Of a DNA stretch of 64,000 nucleotides, positions 53,701 through 61,450 are shown piece by piece (within the stretch, counting starts at the first letter, position 1; each line of letters begins with the position of its first letter). The position numbers and the translations under genes were made by a program. The notes below the pieces were generated by a model, which saw only the letters and a program-made list of their open reading frames with translations, did no database searches and was not told the DNA's origin. The stretch is from contig JAQTZA010000010.1 of NCBI GenBank assembly GCA_028687995.1, positions 60,891 to 124,890 on the forward strand. Direction: 5' to 3'. Source of the DNA: Bacteroidales bacterium. Lineage in GTDB: Bacteria; Bacteroidota; Bacteroidia; Bacteroidales; UBA7332.

Positions 53701-54336
53701 ATGAAACGAATCTACACCCTACTACTAACACTGTCTCTACTTTTCGCCCAACAATCATTTGGACAAAATATCGACATCAACATTGTAAAAGAGATCAATG
53801 GTAACCGCACTTCTTTTCAAGACGATGCATTCAAAAATATCACCAATAGCGTAACGCCCATCATGATTGCGACACCTGTGGTGATGTTCGCAGTGGGTAA
53901 ATTGACGGACGATCCAAATCTGACCAAAAACCTGACATTCTTTGCTGGATCGATGCTTGCAATGGGAGGATCTACATTGGTATTGAAACAAGTATTTAAC
54001 CGGAAACGCCCCTTCGAAGCATATCCCAACGATGTGACGAAGCTCACCGATGGTGGCGGTGGCTCCATGCCTTCTGGGCATACCGCTGCGGCATTTGCTA
54101 CTGCCACAACTGTAAGTATCGCATATCCAAAATGGTTTGTGATTGCTCCTGCCTACACGTGGGCAAGCCTCGTTGGCTATTCACGTGTTTACCTTGGGGT
54201 TCACTACCCTTCCGACGTTTTGGCGGGTGCATTATTGGGTAGCGGAAGTGCCTACGTCACGCATAAAATCAACGAATCGCTCTGGAAAAAAGCAAAAGAG
54301 AAGAAATCGTTGGCTTACTATAATCTGGGAGAATAA
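53701..54336 (+). CDS. PAP2-family phosphatase, periplasmic
   Basis: I choose ATG 53701 (MKRIYTLLLTLSLLFAQQSFG), a signal peptide just after the previous stop; ATG 53692 would overlap that gene by 8 bases. The 211-residue product has all three PAP2 motifs: KQVFNRKRPF, SMPSGHTAAAF and SRVYLGVHYPSDVLAG. It likely dephosphorylates undecaprenyl diphosphate or another lipid phosphate outside the membrane, which would recycle carrier used by the DUF2723 system. It is the last gene of the operon. Confidence 0.9.
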   Translation: MKRIYTLLLTLSLLFAQQSFGQNIDINIVKEINGNRTSFQDDAFKNITNSVTPIMIATPVVMFAVGKLTDDPNLTKNLTFFAGSMLAMGGSTLVLKQVFNRKRPFEAYPNDVTKLTDGGGGSMPSGHTAAAFATATTVSIAYPKWFVIAPAYTWASLVGYSRVYLGVHYPSDVLAGALLGSGSAYVTHKINESLWKKAKEKKSLAYYNLGE

Positions 54337-54381
54337 GACGCTTTTGTCTTGTACGATAAATCCAATCTAATTTGAAGGGAC

Positions 54382-54405
54382 AAGCGGTTTTCATACCGCT
54401 TTTTT
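54382..54405 (+). terminator. Terminator of the DUF2723 operon
   Basis: Stem aagcggt / accgctt (54382-54388 with 54395-54401), 6-base loop, T run to 54405; it lies 46 bases after the PAP2 stop. Confidence 0.88.
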
Positions 54406-54414
54406 GATTGATTC

Positions 54415-54478
54415 TCAAGCGACAAGGATGTCGCTTGACTTAATTGTTCGACGTTCTGTTTCTACGGAACGTCTTTTT
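54415..54478 (+). repeat. Two further tandem hairpins
   Basis: A perfect 10-base stem tcaagcgaca / tgtcgcttga with a 4-base loop (54415-54438) is followed by gacgttc / gaacgtc (54450-54456 with 54467-54473) and a T5 run. With the preceding terminator this makes three hairpins in about 100 bases. No gene is seen between here and 54562. Confidence 0.75.
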
Positions 54479-54561
54479 ATTTTTAGCTCCATAGAACTCT
54501 GCTTCCCGCCAACCAACATCATTTTTTTACGGCTTTATATCCGTGAGGACGGGGATTACCA

Positions 54562-55014
54562 TTATTTATCAACTTTCCAAGGATTATTACTTCGATTTTT
54601 ATTATACAATTCTGTAACTTTTTTAATATAAAGCAAAATTTTATCTTTGGAATAAATTTCATTTCTTTGAAAATACTCCAATAATAAAAACACTATATTT
54701 TCATAGGGTTGTTTCATATCAACTAAAGTCTCATTATCTTTTTCCTTAAGCAACAAATGAAAATACGAATGACTTGTTAATGTGCCAAATTTAAAAATAC
54801 CAGCCTCTTGATTCTTATATTGCTTCAGTGTTAAAACATCATTGACAATCAACATAGTACCCTCCGCTTTCATACTTTCATCAAAGTCATCTTTAGTTAT
54901 TAAAAACTCAATCAGAGAATCTGTTAAATTAACAGGTTGAATATTTTTTGCTATTAATTGCACACAATTAACAACTATCATAAGTAATACAAAATGTAAT
55001 CGCATAGTTTTCAT
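54562..55014 (-). CDS. Hypothetical secreted protein
   Basis: The 150-residue protein starts MKTMRLHFVLLMIVVNCVQLIA, a likely signal peptide, followed by a soluble, lysine- and leucine-rich chain without a motif I recognise. The base composition is AT-rich and the frame is uninterrupted. It follows a short gene remnant and lies in a repeat-rich patch with a TonB-like gene on the same strand, so it may belong to an accessory block. The function is unknown. Confidence 0.55.
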   Translation of the reverse strand: MKTMRLHFVLLMIVVNCVQLIAKNIQPVNLTDSLIEFLITKDDFDESMKAEGTMLIVNDVLTLKQYKNQEAGIFKFGTLTSHSYFHLLLKEKDNETLVDMKQPYENIVFLLLEYFQRNEIYSKDKILLYIKKVTELYNKNRSNNPWKVDK

Positions 55015-55020
55015 ATTAAA

Positions 55021-55128
55021 TTATCTCTTTATAAGTTCAAGAGGCTTCATATTTCTAATACCTGTTTCTTCAAGTATTTTTATTTCCTCTTCAACTGGCT
55101 TCTCATCTTTAGCATTATAAGGAACCCC
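55021..55128 (-). pseudogene. C-terminal gene remnant cut by a palindromic repeat
   Basis: On the minus strand a frame with no start runs out of the repeat region as VPYNAKDEKPVEEEIKILE and then GIRNMKPLELIKR to a TAA at 55021. It has normal coding texture but stops occur upstream within the palindromic DNA. It reads like the tail of a secreted protein whose beginning has been lost or separated by the repeat. The first residues, VPYN, are also found at the end of the TonB-like protein upstream. Confidence 0.4.
55112..55125. repeat. Copy 1 of gcattataaggaac
   Basis: The same 14 bases occur at 55855-55868. Here they are followed by cccccgttgtcgg; the second copy is followed by tctgttccgacaac, so the neighbouring gttgtcgg/ccgacaac is inverted. 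A shorter related sequence (attataggg) occurs at 55292-55300. Confidence 0.65.
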
Positions 55129-55156
55129 CGTTGTCGGTAGTCTCTACCTTAGCCAG

Positions 55157-55287
55157 TCGTTCGGCGTATGGCTCTGCCTACGTCGTTTTTTCTTTAAAGC
55201 TCCTGCTTTGCATTATGTATTTGCAAAGCAGGAGCTTTGCTTTTAGCACGAGCGAAGGCAGAGCCTTCGCTCAACGACCGCGCTACG
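55157..55287. repeat. Large nested palindromic element
   Basis: The core is a perfect 17-base inverted repeat (55196-55212 with 55222-55238, loop 9). Outside it, GTCGTT...GCG...GGCTCTGCCT at 55157-55183 recurs in inverted orientation up to 55287 with few mismatches and one indel. The whole can fold as one long arm. It is GC-richer than its surroundings and separates the end of a TonB-like gene from a headless gene tail, so a MITE- or REP-like insertion is likely. Confidence 0.7.
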
Positions 55288-55708
55288 GTTTATTATAGGG
55301 TACGCTGAACCGGGACGGGATATTAAATAGAATTGGTACAGTATAGTCTATAGCATGAGTTTTTCCGTTATTTTCATACACTGCCGCACGCTTCAAATCA
55401 AATAAACGTAATTTCCTAAGCACTATAATATCTAAATAATGACTAATTCCTTTTACAATCTTACAATTGCTCGTCTTTCCATTTTCCATAATTGTGAATG
55501 AAACTATCATCCTTCCTTTAATTGAATCATCAGGGATAGTATTTGGAAAATCTAACTCTGAATAAAGAAAATCTTTTAGCAAAATACCCAAACTATCAGT
55601 ATTAACCCAATTATCCTCAGGTGGAAAAACAAACACTGAATCTTCTGAATGAGCGATTAAATTTGAGATAAAAACAAAACTGAAAACTAATATCAGTACT
55701 TTTTTCAT
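55283..55708 (-). CDS. TonB-like C-terminal domain protein
   Basis: The 141-residue protein has the signal peptide MKKVLILVFSFVFISNLIAHS. The domain GRMIVSFTIMENGKTSNCKI with VKGISHYLD and IDYTVPILFNI resembles the TonB C-terminal fold of Bacteroidota energy-transducer-like proteins. The domain looks complete at VPILFNI. The following residues PSRFSVPYNKP are encoded by repeat DNA, so the natural C-terminus may have been changed. It lacks a TonB-type membrane anchor plus proline-rich linker, and is probably a periplasmic protein and not a true energy transducer. Confidence 0.6.
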   Translation of the reverse strand: MKKVLILVFSFVFISNLIAHSEDSVFVFPPEDNWVNTDSLGILLKDFLYSELDFPNTIPDDSIKGRMIVSFTIMENGKTSNCKIVKGISHYLDIIVLRKLRLFDLKRAAVYENNGKTHAIDYTVPILFNIPSRFSVPYNKP

Positions 55709-55842
55709 TATTTACGTCTTTTTGCAGTAATAACTAATTCAGTTAAAGGAATACTTCCGCCATAATAAGACTTACATCCACCATTCCCCAGTCCCTTCGG
55801 ATATACCACACAATGGTGTTGTCTGTTAGCGAGATATGCCAT
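55708..55842 (-). pseudogene. 44-codon ORF coupled to the TonB-like gene, probable remnant
   Basis: The ATG at 55842 opens a frame whose TAA shares an A with the next ATG (TAATG). It encodes MAYLANRQHHCVVYPKG and ends LVITAKRRK. The coupled stop/start suggests the end of a once longer gene of the same operon; a stop lies just upstream in frame, near the second gcattataaggaac repeat. It could be a true small gene. No family is recognised. Confidence 0.35.
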
Positions 55843-55854
55843 CCCGCTTTTTTT

Positions 55855-55868
55855 GCATTATAAGGAAC
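55855..55868. repeat. Copy 2 of gcattataaggaac
   Basis: Identical to 55112-55125 and followed by the small palindrome ggaac-tct-gttcc. The bases between here and the promoter at 55994 are AT-rich and show no gene. Confidence 0.65.
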
Positions 55869-55993
55869 TCTGTTCCGACAACAAATATATTATTTTTTCG
55901 TATGTTATTCTTCAAGTATCTACAAAAAATGATCACTTAATTCGAGGATAATATTCCAAAAGTCATAAAGACTCCTTTTTGAATATATTTTTC

Positions 55994-56001
55994 TATCTTT
56001 G
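55994..56001 (+). promoter_or_regulatory. -7 element for the GH51-like operon
   Basis: TATCTTTG is a perfect TAnnTTTG match 43 bases before the ATG at 56045. The nearest TTTG upstream is only 12 bases away, too close for a -33 box. Its position inside the longer open frame supports the later start codon. Confidence 0.5.
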
Positions 56002-56044
56002 TGATACTACACAAACCGTTGAATCTTACATCATCAAAACAGGT

Positions 56045-58018
56045 ATGCATATCCACTCGACGCATCTATACAGACGATTGCTGCTATTCTTCGCACTTTT
56101 GGCGATGCTTCCCTGCTTATCTCAGGCAGAAGAGAGCGAATTGTCGATTGTGATTCATACCAAGAAGATGGAATTTACAATCCCCAATAGCTTGTTTGGA
56201 TTCAATCTGTCGGATATCAACTCGGCATTCGATGGCGGATTGTATGCCGAACTGGTGAAGAATCGCTCCTTTGAATATGATTTTCCGATGATGGGTTGGA
56301 CACCCTTTGGCAATGTGAAGATAGATAGCAAAGAACCCTGTTTCGAAAATGCACCGCACTACATCCATCTCCTACTACGAGACGAACCGATGGGTGTTGG
56401 CATCGAAAACGAAGGTTTCCGAGGAATTCCTGTAACGGCAGGCGAGAGATACCGATTTAGCTGCTTCGCACGCAATTACGGCGTGTGCGACATGAAACTC
56501 ATCGTGGAACTAGTCTCGCCATCGAATGTGGTGATTTGTGCCAAGGAGCTAACCTTGAGTGGCAAACGCTGGACAAAATACATCACCACCCTCACCTCTC
56601 CCATCACCGAGGGTAGAGCAAAACTTCGCATTTCGAGCCGACTGCGGGGAGCGATTGACATCGATCATGTTTCGCTTTTCCCTACTAAAACATTCCACAA
56701 TCACCCCGGCGGTCTGCGCAACGATTTGGCAGAAGCGATTGCTGATTCCAAGCCTCAAGTTCTGCGTTTTCCAGGTGGAAATCCGATAGATCGAAAGAAC
56801 GTCACACCCTCTTATTCGTGGAAAAACACACTCACTAAAGTAGAAAATCGTCCCACAGACATTTCGCGTTGGAACTACACCATCGATAAAAAGAAATTTC
56901 CAGAATATTTTCAAACCTACGGCTTTGGATTGTACGAATTTCTCTCCTATTGCGAAGAGATTGGTGCAGAACCAATGTTGGTGGTCGATTGCGGATTGTC
57001 ATCTATAGTAAACAACCCAAAAGCAAAAAGCACCAACGTGGAAGAAGTTTTGGAGGAACACATTCAGGACGCACTCGATTTGATTGAGTTCGTGAACGAT
57101 GCAGAAGAGGCTACGTGGGGCGAAGTTCGTACCGAAATGGGACATCCCGATCCGTTCAACATCAAAAACCTGACCATTGCCGACAATGCCAAAACATCGG
57201 CCGATTTCGAATACCTCAGTCGATTTGTGGAAGCCATCAAACACCGCTATCCGAAAATGGAGTTGATTGGCTCTGCAGGTACCAACCCCGATGCCAAAGA
57301 GATGGAGAACAGAATTGAATTCCTGAAAAACTGCGATATACACATTGTGGATGAACAACTTTTTCGTTCACCCGAGTGGTTCTTGGCAAACGCAAACAAA
57401 TACGACAATTACAAACGAAACACTACAAAAATAGTGATTGGCGAAATGGGTGCTACCGAGAACAATGCTAGAAGCAGTCTGAACAGTGCTTTGCGCGAAG
57501 CGGCATTCATGACGGGTATCGAGCGAAATGCCGATGTTGTTGAAACGTGTGTCTATGCTCCCTTATTGGCAAATGCAGAGGCGTGGCAATGCGCTCCTGA
57601 TTTGATTTGGTTCGACAATCTTCGCATTGCAAAAACAGCAAGTTATTATGTGCAGCAACTATTCGCGCTTCATCAAGGCACCCACGCATTGAGTACTACA
57701 CTTAACAATCAAGCGATTGCAGGAGAAAAGGATTTGTTTGCTTCTTCGCAGTTCGACAAAAACAGAAATCAAATCATCGTGAAAATCGTCAACTATTCGA
57801 ACAATGCACAAACTACTTCGTTCCTATTGGAGGGATTGAAACGAAACGCATCAAAAGTGATTCATCACACCTTGACTTCGGTGCACCCCGAGTTAGATAA
57901 TTCGCTCGACAATCCAAATTTAATTCCTCCAACTCAAGAGAATTTAAGTATAAAAAATAACATTCTGAAAGTTAGTCTTTCTCCAAAATCGCTTCATATT
58001 TTTATTTTTCAACTATGA
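56045..58018 (+). CDS. GH51-like secreted protein lacking the catalytic acid/base
   Basis: The chosen start, 56045, gives a signal peptide (RRLLLFFALLAMLPCLSQA) and 657 residues. The layout follows alpha-L-arabinofuranosidases of GH51: a carbohydrate-binding-like beta domain (about 90-215), a (beta/alpha)8 barrel (LRFPGGNPIDRK, CEEIGAEPMLVVDCG, ATWGEVRTEMGHPDPFN) and a C-terminal beta domain. The nucleophile region is kept (VDEQLFRSPEWF, IGEMGA with E467). The family's IGNEN motif reads IADNA, so the acid/base Glu is Asn381. It may bind but not hydrolyse glycans, or use another residue. It overlaps the radical SAM gene by 4 bases. Confidence 0.82.
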   Translation: MHIHSTHLYRRLLLFFALLAMLPCLSQAEESELSIVIHTKKMEFTIPNSLFGFNLSDINSAFDGGLYAELVKNRSFEYDFPMMGWTPFGNVKIDSKEPCFENAPHYIHLLLRDEPMGVGIENEGFRGIPVTAGERYRFSCFARNYGVCDMKLIVELVSPSNVVICAKELTLSGKRWTKYITTLTSPITEGRAKLRISSRLRGAIDIDHVSLFPTKTFHNHPGGLRNDLAEAIADSKPQVLRFPGGNPIDRKNVTPSYSWKNTLTKVENRPTDISRWNYTIDKKKFPEYFQTYGFGLYEFLSYCEEIGAEPMLVVDCGLSSIVNNPKAKSTNVEEVLEEHIQDALDLIEFVNDAEEATWGEVRTEMGHPDPFNIKNLTIADNAKTSADFEYLSRFVEAIKHRYPKMELIGSAGTNPDAKEMENRIEFLKNCDIHIVDEQLFRSPEWFLANANKYDNYKRNTTKIVIGEMGATENNARSSLNSALREAAFMTGIERNADVVETCVYAPLLANAEAWQCAPDLIWFDNLRIAKTASYYVQQLFALHQGTHALSTTLNNQAIAGEKDLFASSQFDKNRNQIIVKIVNYSNNAQTTSFLLEGLKRNASKVIHHTLTSVHPELDNSLDNPNLIPPTQENLSIKNNILKVSLSPKSLHIFIFQL

Positions 58019-60213
58019 GTCAAAAAGTTCTCTTCATAACTCCCCCATTTACTCAGCTCAACACGCCATATCCTGCGACGACTTACCTCAAAGGATTCCT
58101 CAACACGCAAGGAATCGCTTCGAATCAAATTGATTTGGGCATCGAAATGATTCTCGATATTTTTTCCGAAAAAGGGCTAAGAGCACTTTTCTCCGAAATT
58201 GCATCCAAAGGAGAAGCGTTTTCGGTAAATGCGCAACGAATGATCCACCTCAAACGGGAGTACATCGAAACTATTGACCTCGTGATTCGGTTTTTGCAAA
58301 ATGAGAATCCGACCTTGGCACACACCATTTGTCAACGCACCTTTCTGCCTGAAGCATCACGATTCAACGACGAAATTGAGGAGTTAGAGTGGGCATTTGG
58401 CACCATGGGATTGAACGATCAAGCGCGCCATTTAGCCACTTTGTATCTCGAAGATTTATCGGATCTCATCGTCGAAGCAATTGATCCGCACTTCGGATTC
58501 AGTCGTTATGCTGAAAGCTTGGGGCGTTGTGCTACCTCTTTCGATGGATTAGCAGAGCGACTGAGCGAACCCAATCAGTTTATTGACAAAGCTCTAATCT
58601 CCATTCTAAAAACTAAAATAGCAGAATATTCTCCCACGGCGATTGCCATCACGGTGCCTTTTCCGGGCAATCTCTACGGCGGATTGAAATGCGGTCAATA
58701 CATCAAAGCTCACTTCCCCGAGATAAAAGTGATGATGGGTGGTGGATATCCCAACACTGAGTTGCGCTCCCTTCGTGAAGAACGGATTTTTGACTTTGTA
58801 GATTTTATCACCCTCGACGATGGCGAAGCTCCCGTGCTGCAACTCTTGAAATTTTTCGACAAAGAAATTGAATTAAATGAGTTGAAACGCACATTTACGT
58901 TGATAGATGGAAAAGTTGTTTTCATTGATAATACTTTACCGAAAGATTTTGCACAAAAAGAGGTGGGTACACCCGATTACAGCGATTTGCCGCTCAACAA
59001 ATATCTCTCTGTCATCGAAATCGTCAACCCGATGCACCGACTTTGGAGCGATGGTCGATGGAACAAACTAACATTGGCACACGGTTGTTATTGGGGACGC
59101 TGCACCTTTTGCGATACCACGCTCGACTACATCAAACGATTCGAGCCCAGCACCGCATTGATGCTTTGCGATCGAATAGAAGCCATCATTGCCCAAACGG
59201 GACAAAATGGATTTCATTTTGTGGATGAAGCGGCTCCGCCGGCATTGCTCCGGGAACTTTCGCTCGAAATAGTGCGCCGAGGTCTTCGCATTGTTTGGTG
59301 GACGAACGTGCGATTCGAGCGAAACTACACCGATGATTTGTGCCGATTGCTCAAAGCTGCAGGCTGCATTGCCGTTTCGGGTGGACTGGAAGTCGCTTCT
59401 GATAGACTGTTGACATTAATCAATAAAGGTGTTTCGGTATCGCAAGTAGCAAACGTAGCGAAACATTTTACCGAAAACGGCATCATGGTACATGCCTATC
59501 TGATGTACGGGTTTCCGACACAGACAGAACGAGAAACCATCGATGCGCTCGAAATGGTGCGTCAACTTTTCAGCGAAGGTGTGTTGCAATCCGGCTTCTG
59601 GCACATTTTCACGTTAACGGCTCACAGTCCGATTGGTCAAAATCCAACCGAATTTGGCATTACTCAACAACCAAACTCAGGAAAATTTGCCAACAACGAT
59701 GTGATACATATCGACCCAACAGGCGCAAACCACATTAAATATGGTGATGGATTGAGAAAAGCACTCTACAACTATATGCACGAGGCAGGTTTTGACTTAC
59801 CACTCTCGCATTGGTTCGATTTCAAAGTGCCACCCACCACCATTCCTTCAACTTTCATTCGCAAATCCATCGAAGAGAATATAGAAAAGGAGATTCCATT
59901 GACTAAACAGATTGTTTGGTTGGGTGTTGTTCCACAACTCTCAACAATGACAAAGACAAAAAAAGGAAAACAAAAGATGTTTGCTCGATTAACGTTTCAC
60001 CTCAAAACCTACGATTTAACAATAGATACTACTGAAGAGGTCGGGAAATGGCTTGTGCAATTCCTTGAAAAAATAGAGATGAAAAGTCAGAAAAAAACTA
60101 CTGTAGAGCAAATGAAAAAGAGTTATGAAACAACTTTCAATGATGGATTTGACATTTTTTGGAGAAGCTCCACACTGCAAGAATTAAGAGAAAGTGAATT
60201 AATTATTTTATAA
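58015..60213 (+). CDS. B12-binding-type radical SAM enzyme
   Basis: The 732-residue protein has an N-terminal B12-binding-like region (KVLFITPPFTQLNTPYPA; GGGYPNTELRSL, then FITLDDGEAP). The radical SAM domain has AHGCYWGRCTFCD (Cys at about 358, 363 and 366, CX4CX2C, as in several B12-type members), HFVDEAAPP, VSGGLEVASDRLL and YLMYGFPTQTERET. The canonical cobalamin-ligand DxHxxG is not seen, so B12 may not be bound. A 100-residue C-terminal extension is unassigned. ATGA overlap with the GH51-like gene and a GNAT 10 bases later suggest one pathway of unknown product. Confidence 0.82.
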   Translation: MSQKVLFITPPFTQLNTPYPATTYLKGFLNTQGIASNQIDLGIEMILDIFSEKGLRALFSEIASKGEAFSVNAQRMIHLKREYIETIDLVIRFLQNENPTLAHTICQRTFLPEASRFNDEIEELEWAFGTMGLNDQARHLATLYLEDLSDLIVEAIDPHFGFSRYAESLGRCATSFDGLAERLSEPNQFIDKALISILKTKIAEYSPTAIAITVPFPGNLYGGLKCGQYIKAHFPEIKVMMGGGYPNTELRSLREERIFDFVDFITLDDGEAPVLQLLKFFDKEIELNELKRTFTLIDGKVVFIDNTLPKDFAQKEVGTPDYSDLPLNKYLSVIEIVNPMHRLWSDGRWNKLTLAHGCYWGRCTFCDTTLDYIKRFEPSTALMLCDRIEAIIAQTGQNGFHFVDEAAPPALLRELSLEIVRRGLRIVWWTNVRFERNYTDDLCRLLKAAGCIAVSGGLEVASDRLLTLINKGVSVSQVANVAKHFTENGIMVHAYLMYGFPTQTERETIDALEMVRQLFSEGVLQSGFWHIFTLTAHSPIGQNPTEFGITQQPNSGKFANNDVIHIDPTGANHIKYGDGLRKALYNYMHEAGFDLPLSHWFDFKVPPTTIPSTFIRKSIEENIEKEIPLTKQIVWLGVVPQLSTMTKTKKGKQKMFARLTFHLKTYDLTIDTTEEVGKWLVQFLEKIEMKSQKKTTVEQMKKSYETTFNDGFDIFWRSSTLQELRESELIIL

Positions 60214-60223
60214 AAAAAATAGT

Positions 60224-60700
60224 ATGAACACACAAAAAACCATCATTTCAGATTTTAATTTCGAGTTACCTTACCATAGAGAAACAATGGGAACATTGAT
60301 GAATGGCTACATTGCTGACGAAATGGGTGGCGGTGATTTATTATCTCCTCAACAGCAGATTGAATTAGTAGAAGGCTTGCGAAATCACCCAAAAGCGATA
60401 GCCATTCTAGCCGAAACCGACGGAAAACCTTCGGGATTGATTGTTGCGTTTGAGAATTTCTCTACTTTCAGTGTTCGCCCTATGCTCAATATACACGACG
60501 TGTTTGTCGTCCCTGAATTTCGGGGATTGGGTATTGGCAGACTATTGATGAATGCGATTGTAGATAAAGCAAAAGAGCACAAATGTAGCCGCATATCACT
60601 CGAAGTTCGACACGATAACACAACCGCCCAAAAGCTTTATCAAAGTATCGATTTTCACGATACCGAACCACCTATGTATTTTTGGAGAAAATATTTATGA
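60224..60700 (+). CDS. GNAT-family N-acetyltransferase
   Basis: The 158-residue GNAT has acetyl-CoA motif A, VVPEFRGLGIGRLLMNAIV, preceded by NIHDVF, and motif B with EVRHDNTTAQKLYQSIDF. The start of the fold (YHRETMGTLMNGYIADEMGGG) is unusual enough to prevent a substrate call. It is the last gene of the GH51-like/radical SAM operon; no terminator is clear in the next 200 bases. Confidence 0.82.
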   Translation: MNTQKTIISDFNFELPYHRETMGTLMNGYIADEMGGGDLLSPQQQIELVEGLRNHPKAIAILAETDGKPSGLIVAFENFSTFSVRPMLNIHDVFVVPEFRGLGIGRLLMNAIVDKAKEHKCSRISLEVRHDNTTAQKLYQSIDFHDTEPPMYFWRKYL

Positions 60701-60927
60701 TATCATTCATAACAATAATCTCATATTTAATCAATAAAAAACTCACACTAACATCCAATAAAAATAACTTAAACTATTAATTACTAGATATATAAATATA
60801 ATTTTCACACTATACTATTTGAATAAATGTAATGTTATATAAAACGAAATCTTGATATAGGTTTCTTATTTTTTTAGAATCCATCTTATTTTAACACATT
60901 TTTTAGAAATATACGAAATTACTATTC
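60701..60927. other. AT-rich intergenic region before the cysteine-rich gene
   Basis: Very AT-rich sequence with no open frame of note and no strong hairpin. With the promoter and leader that follow, the gap between genes is 325 bases. Confidence 0.5.
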
Positions 60928-60935
60928 TATATTTG
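60928..60935 (+). promoter_or_regulatory. -7 element for the cysteine-rich gene
   Basis: TATATTTG matches TAnnTTTG. It lies 91 bases before the ATG, leaving a leader of about 85 bases. No -33 box was recognised. Confidence 0.45.
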
Positions 60936-61025
60936 TAACATAAAAATAAGATAGGTCTAGTTGCTTTGTTGAATCCCTTGGTTGAATTACTATCTTGACA
61001 TTTATTCACCACTTATTCCACCAAA

Positions 61026-61262
61026 ATGAGGTACAAAATCAACGAAGAAACAATTGCAGCATCTGGAGCTTGCAAAAACGAACATCGATGTTTATTTGAA
61101 AAAAACTACTCCTGCGGAAATGTATTAAGCACAATTGGCACAAAACTCATTTTCGTAAATTGCACAACGAACAAACCTTGTACTTTCAGGCTGCATTATG
61201 GACACAAAACTATTTGCAACTGCCCTGTTCGTAAAAAAATATATTTCGAACACAATTGGTAA
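61026..61262 (+). CDS. Small cysteine-rich protein, unknown function
   Basis: The 78-residue protein has seven cysteines at 16, 22, 30, 46, 52, 64 and 66, in the pattern CKNEHRC, then C, then CTTNKPC, and CNC near the end. The conserved-looking tail is CNCPVRKKIYFEHNW. There is no signal peptide. The spacing suggests metal or Fe-S binding. It has its own -7 box and a strong terminator, so it is a real transcription unit. I vaguely recall similar short Bacteroidota proteins ending CPVR..IY, but no function. It follows the radical SAM operon, which raises a possible but unproven link. Confidence 0.7.
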   Translation: MRYKINEETIAASGACKNEHRCLFEKNYSCGNVLSTIGTKLIFVNCTTNKPCTFRLHYGHKTICNCPVRKKIYFEHNW

Positions 61263-61283
61263 AAAAATATATAAAACTAACGT

Positions 61284-61320
61284 AGAGCAGAATCATATTT
61301 TTTTGATTCTGCTCTTTTTT
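61284..61320 (+). terminator. Terminator after the cysteine-rich gene
   Basis: A perfect 12-base stem agagcagaatca / tgattctgctct (61284-61295 with 61304-61315), an 8-base T-rich loop and a T run. Confidence 0.92.
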
Positions 61321-61376
61321 TACCTCTTTCGAATAGAAGAATGTGTTAAAATCTAACTAAGTTTTTCATATTTAAT

Positions 61377-61384
61377 TATCTTTG
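61377..61384 (+). promoter_or_regulatory. -7 element for the TIGR01777 epimerase gene
   Basis: TATCTTTG is a perfect TAnnTTTG match 66 bases before the ATG at 61451; no -33 box was found. Confidence 0.45.
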
Positions 61385-61450
61385 CGAAACACACATTAAT
61401 ATTAAAGGATAAACTTTTGTTTTCCTTACTCTTTGTTAACGCAAAATAGG

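Noticed and set aside
54404..54631. 75-codon plus-strand frame after the PAP2 gene
   Set aside because: It crosses three hairpins and runs into the opposite-strand gene; composition is not protein-like.
55979..56044. N-terminal extension of the GH51-like protein from a TTG
   Set aside because: It would contain the promoter octamer, while the ATG at 56045 gives a proper signal peptide.
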